Positions 61,761 through 64,000 of a stretch of 64,000 nucleotides of DNA are shown here, piece by piece. The stretch's first letter is position 1, and each line of letters opens with the position of its first letter. The position numbers and the translations under genes were made by a program. The DNA is from Lederbergia graminis (lineage in GTDB: Bacteria; Bacillota; Bacilli; Bacillales; Bacillaceae_C). A model generated the notes under the pieces. The model was not told where the DNA came from and ran no database searches. It saw only the letters and a program-made list of their open reading frames with translations. Location of the stretch: assembly GCF_042655485.1 (NCBI RefSeq), contig NZ_JBHSMC010000010.1, positions 1 to 64,000 of the forward strand, written 5' to 3'.

Positions 61761-64000
61761 ATGAAGGACCAGTTGGCAAATTCAAAGAAAAAAATATCTA
61801 TTTTCTTCATTTGTCTGCTTCTAATTTTTAGTTTGCTACCATTCAATGGTTTTGCCGAAGAAACAGATGGGGAAGAGGAAGCAGCAACTACTGCTGAAAC
61901 AACTGCTGAAGAGGAAGCAGCAACAGATACAGAAGCTACTGATGAAAACGCTGGTGACACAGCAGCAGATGAAGAAGAGGGAGAAGTAGAATACTATCCG
62001 ATTACAGCAACAAAAAAGGTAACAGAAAATGCAAATCTAGAACTCTATATAGATGAAAAATCTGGAAATATTAGACTTGTAAATAAGAAATCTGGTTATG
62101 AGTGGCTAGGATCACCACTAGTACCGACTTCTACACTAGCAAATAATAAGAAGTTTATGGATTCGCCTGTTCATATAACAACTACAGATGGATCAAGTAT
62201 TTCCCAGACGTACACGTTAAAGGAAACAGGAAATAAACTCGAATACACTGACATTGAAAATGGTATTCGAGTAGACTTTGAACTAGTGGAGGAAAAACTT
62301 CGCTTTGCAGTAGAATACACGTTAACAGACGACGGTTTTATTGTTAGAGTTCCAGACGACTCTATCAAAGAAGAAGGTACAGTACGTCTAATTTCACTTG
62401 AAGTATTACCGTTTTTCAATTCTGCGGATGAACAGTTAGATGAAGGTGCAGTGTTCCTGCCTGATGGTTCAGGTGCACTAATGAAAGTTAGGAAAGTACA
62501 TCCGAAATATTACAATAGTTACTCAGAGCCTGTGTATGGACCTGACCATACATTCTTAGAGCAACTAGGTGAAGTATTAGCAAGTGGATTTACAATTGGA
62601 GATGCTCCAAAAGAAGAAATCGCATTACCTGTATATGGAATCTATCAAGCTGGCAAAGGCTTTTTAGCTATCCTGACAGAAGGGGAAGAAACAGCTAATA
62701 TTAATGCAACGCCTGCAGGAGTACGTAACATTCCAATTTATCGCGCAGGTCCAGAATTTGTGTATCGTAGTCAAGACGTAGTGTTTATCGGATCATCTGG
62801 TAGAATTCCACTTTTCCAAGGTAAAAGAACGGAAGCCGATCGTGAAGTGAAGTTTATCCTTCTAGAAGATGAAGAAGCACACTACGTTGGAATGGCACAT
62901 GCATATCGTGAATATTTGCAAGAAACAGCAGGTCTTGAAAAAGTAACGGAAAATACAACTCCACTTCATGTATTATTAGTGGGTGGTATTCTCCGAGAAG
63001 AAATAGTTGGGTCAACGTTTATTGATATGACAACCTTTGAACAAGCAAAAGAAATAATCGAAAAATATGCTGATGCAGGTGTGGAATCATTAAAAATCAC
63101 CTTCAAAGGTTGGACGAAAGATGGATTATATGGTAACCAACCTGAACATAAAGCTGAACGCAAATTAGGTGGCAAGAAAAAGCTAGAGGATTTAGCAGAA
63201 TTTGCGAAAAAACAAGGTGTTGATTTATATCTTGATGCAAACTATGTTAGACCTTTTAACGAAAGTAAAGGGCTAAAGCCAACGAAAGATGCGGTTAGAA
63301 GTATTGACAGGGAAGTAACGGAAAGTCCGAATTATCATGTGTCTAGTCGATTAGGTAATGTCGATCAAGTATTCTACTTAATGCGTCCTGACCATGCTGA
63401 AGAATATGCAAAAGATGAAATTGAAAAATATCAAGATTTAGGAGTATCAGGGGTTCATTTAAGTTATATGGCAGATATGCTTTACTCTGATCAAAATCCA
63501 AAGCATCTTTATACTAGAGCTCAAACGAAAGAATCTTGGGTAAAAACAATCTCATTATTCCGCGAGAAAATTGGTAAGGTGTCAGTAGATTATGGTCATG
63601 CATATGCATTAGGTCATGTGGATGAAATTAACCAAATCCCAATGGATTCCAGCCATTTCGTAATCTTAGATGAAACTGTTCCATTCTATCAAATTGTTAT
63701 TCACGGTCTCGTACCTTATTCAGGACAACCTTCCAACTTGAGAAATGATTCAAAAGTGGAATTGTTGAGAATGATTGAATACGGTGCAACACCGAGCTTT
63801 GAACTTACGTATAAATCAACAGATAATCTCAAGAGAACAATGGAAGACCGCTTATTTAGCTCAACCTTTGATTTCTGGTTTGATCGTTCTGTTGAAGAGT
63901 ACAATCGCTTCAAAGAAATACATGAACTAACAAAAGGTCAGTTAATTGTTGGGCATGAACAAGTACAAAATAAAGTGTATGTAACAACATATGAAAATGG
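61761..64000 (+). CDS. DUF5696-type secreted protein, partial (cut by window end), possible glycosidase
   Basis: ATG after GGAGGTGGG opens a frame that is still open at the window end (746 codons). A signal peptide (about 1-32, LLPFNGFAEE) is followed by a low-complexity Glu/Ala/Thr linker to about 75. A beta-rich domain starts near 85 (NLELYIDEKSGNIRLVNKKSG), like the super-sandwich domains of some glycosidases. From about 385 there is an alternating pattern that reads like a TIM barrel (VESLKITFKGWTKDGLYG; VDLYLDANYVRPF; GVSGVHLSYMADML). I place it in DUF5696 from overall resemblance. Enzymatic activity is inference. It is the last visible gene of the giant binding-protein operon. Confidence 0.75.
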   Translation, partial: MKDQLANSKKKISIFFICLLLIFSLLPFNGFAEETDGEEEAATTAETTAEEEAATDTEATDENAGDTAADEEEGEVEYYPITATKKVTENANLELYIDEKSGNIRLVNKKSGYEWLGSPLVPTSTLANNKKFMDSPVHITTTDGSSISQTYTLKETGNKLEYTDIENGIRVDFELVEEKLRFAVEYTLTDDGFIVRVPDDSIKEEGTVRLISLEVLPFFNSADEQLDEGAVFLPDGSGALMKVRKVHPKYYNSYSEPVYGPDHTFLEQLGEVLASGFTIGDAPKEEIALPVYGIYQAGKGFLAILTEGEETANINATPAGVRNIPIYRAGPEFVYRSQDVVFIGSSGRIPLFQGKRTEADREVKFILLEDEEAHYVGMAHAYREYLQETAGLEKVTENTTPLHVLLVGGILREEIVGSTFIDMTTFEQAKEIIEKYADAGVESLKITFKGWTKDGLYGNQPEHKAERKLGGKKKLEDLAEFAKKQGVDLYLDANYVRPFNESKGLKPTKDAVRSIDREVTESPNYHVSSRLGNVDQVFYLMRPDHAEEYAKDEIEKYQDLGVSGVHLSYMADMLYSDQNPKHLYTRAQTKESWVKTISLFREKIGKVSVDYGHAYALGHVDEINQIPMDSSHFVILDETVPFYQIVIHGLVPYSGQPSNLRNDSKVELLRMIEYGATPSFELTYKSTDNLKRTMEDRLFSSTFDFWFDRSVEEYNRFKEIHELTKGQLIVGHEQVQNKVYVTTYEN

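Noticed and set aside
61589..61960. 123-codon minus-strand frame
   Set aside because: It is antisense to the YIP1-like gene and the low-complexity Glu/Ala/Thr linker of the DUF5696 gene; the Ser/Ala/Val runs mirror that linker.

Overview
The window is AT-rich DNA from a low-GC Gram-positive bacterium of the Bacillaceae type. The evidence is strong Shine-Dalgarno sequences, many TTG and GTG starts, lipobox substrate-binding proteins without a local ABC ATPase, a DUF4256 gene, an IS1182-family element and GC-rich dispersed repeats of the kind seen in bacilli. I cannot name the species. A marine or saline habitat would fit the gene content, but that is inference.

Nearly the whole window is one large locus for taking up and degrading a sulfated polysaccharide. 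It holds nine Cys-type sulfatases, all with an intact C-x-P-x-R motif and none with a signal peptide. One formylglycine-generating enzyme carries the catalytic Cys pair C280/C285. Five lipoprotein substrate-binding proteins (one frameshifted) accompany one CUT1 permease pair. The glycan-active genes are three GH43-type enzymes, one GH2, three DUF4185-like proteins, a DUF5127/DUF4965-type protein and an SMP-30 lactonase. A TauE/SafE-family exporter and a split chromate-type (CHR) transporter lie among them. My reading is that a few surface enzymes cut the glycan, ABC transporters import still-sulfated oligosaccharides, the sulfatases remove sulfate in the cytoplasm, and anion transporters relieve the load. 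The GH43/DUF4185/GH2 set points to a sulfated arabinan or arabinogalactan, but the substrate is not proven.

Layout. 0-5 kb: repeats, a MITE, a secreted DUF4185-like lipoprotein divergent from a cytosolic DUF4185 protein, a small membrane protein and a second MITE. 5-10.8 kb: anchored GH43 with two carbohydrate-binding modules, AraC regulator 1 divergent from sulfatase 1, a repeat zone and a hypothetical gene. 11-17.6 kb: binding protein, GH43-LamG, sulfatase 2, DUF4965 protein. 17.8-19.5 kb: IS1182-family insertion with an 8-bp target duplication. 19.8-29 kb: DUF4256, binding protein, sulfatase 3, TauE/SafE, SMP-30, chromate-type pair, ROK regulator, sulfatase-maturing enzyme. 29-46.4 kb: membrane AraC sensor, sulfatase 4, permease pair, three related binding proteins and sulfatases 5-8. 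46.4-48.8 kb: AraC regulator 2 divergent from sulfatase 9. 49-54.4 kb: GH43, GH2, LacI regulator, cytosolic DUF4185-like protein. 54.8-64 kb: a separate operon with a giant membrane-tethered binding protein, two permeases, an NHL-propeller/TPR protein, a YIP1-like protein and a DUF5696 protein that runs off the end.

Two regulatory codes are visible. Five promoters carry two copies of a motif close to CTAACAAATTAACATT exactly 23 bp apart, with a -10 box about 37 bp from the start of the second copy; these are probably sites for the two AraC paralogs. Four other transcription units carry a cre/LacI-type 14-mer close to TGTAAACGATTACA placed 16-17 bp after the -10 box, probably for the local LacI regulator or CcpA. 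The divergent promoter region at 2550-2856 has one of each. No rRNA, tRNA or CRISPR array was seen.
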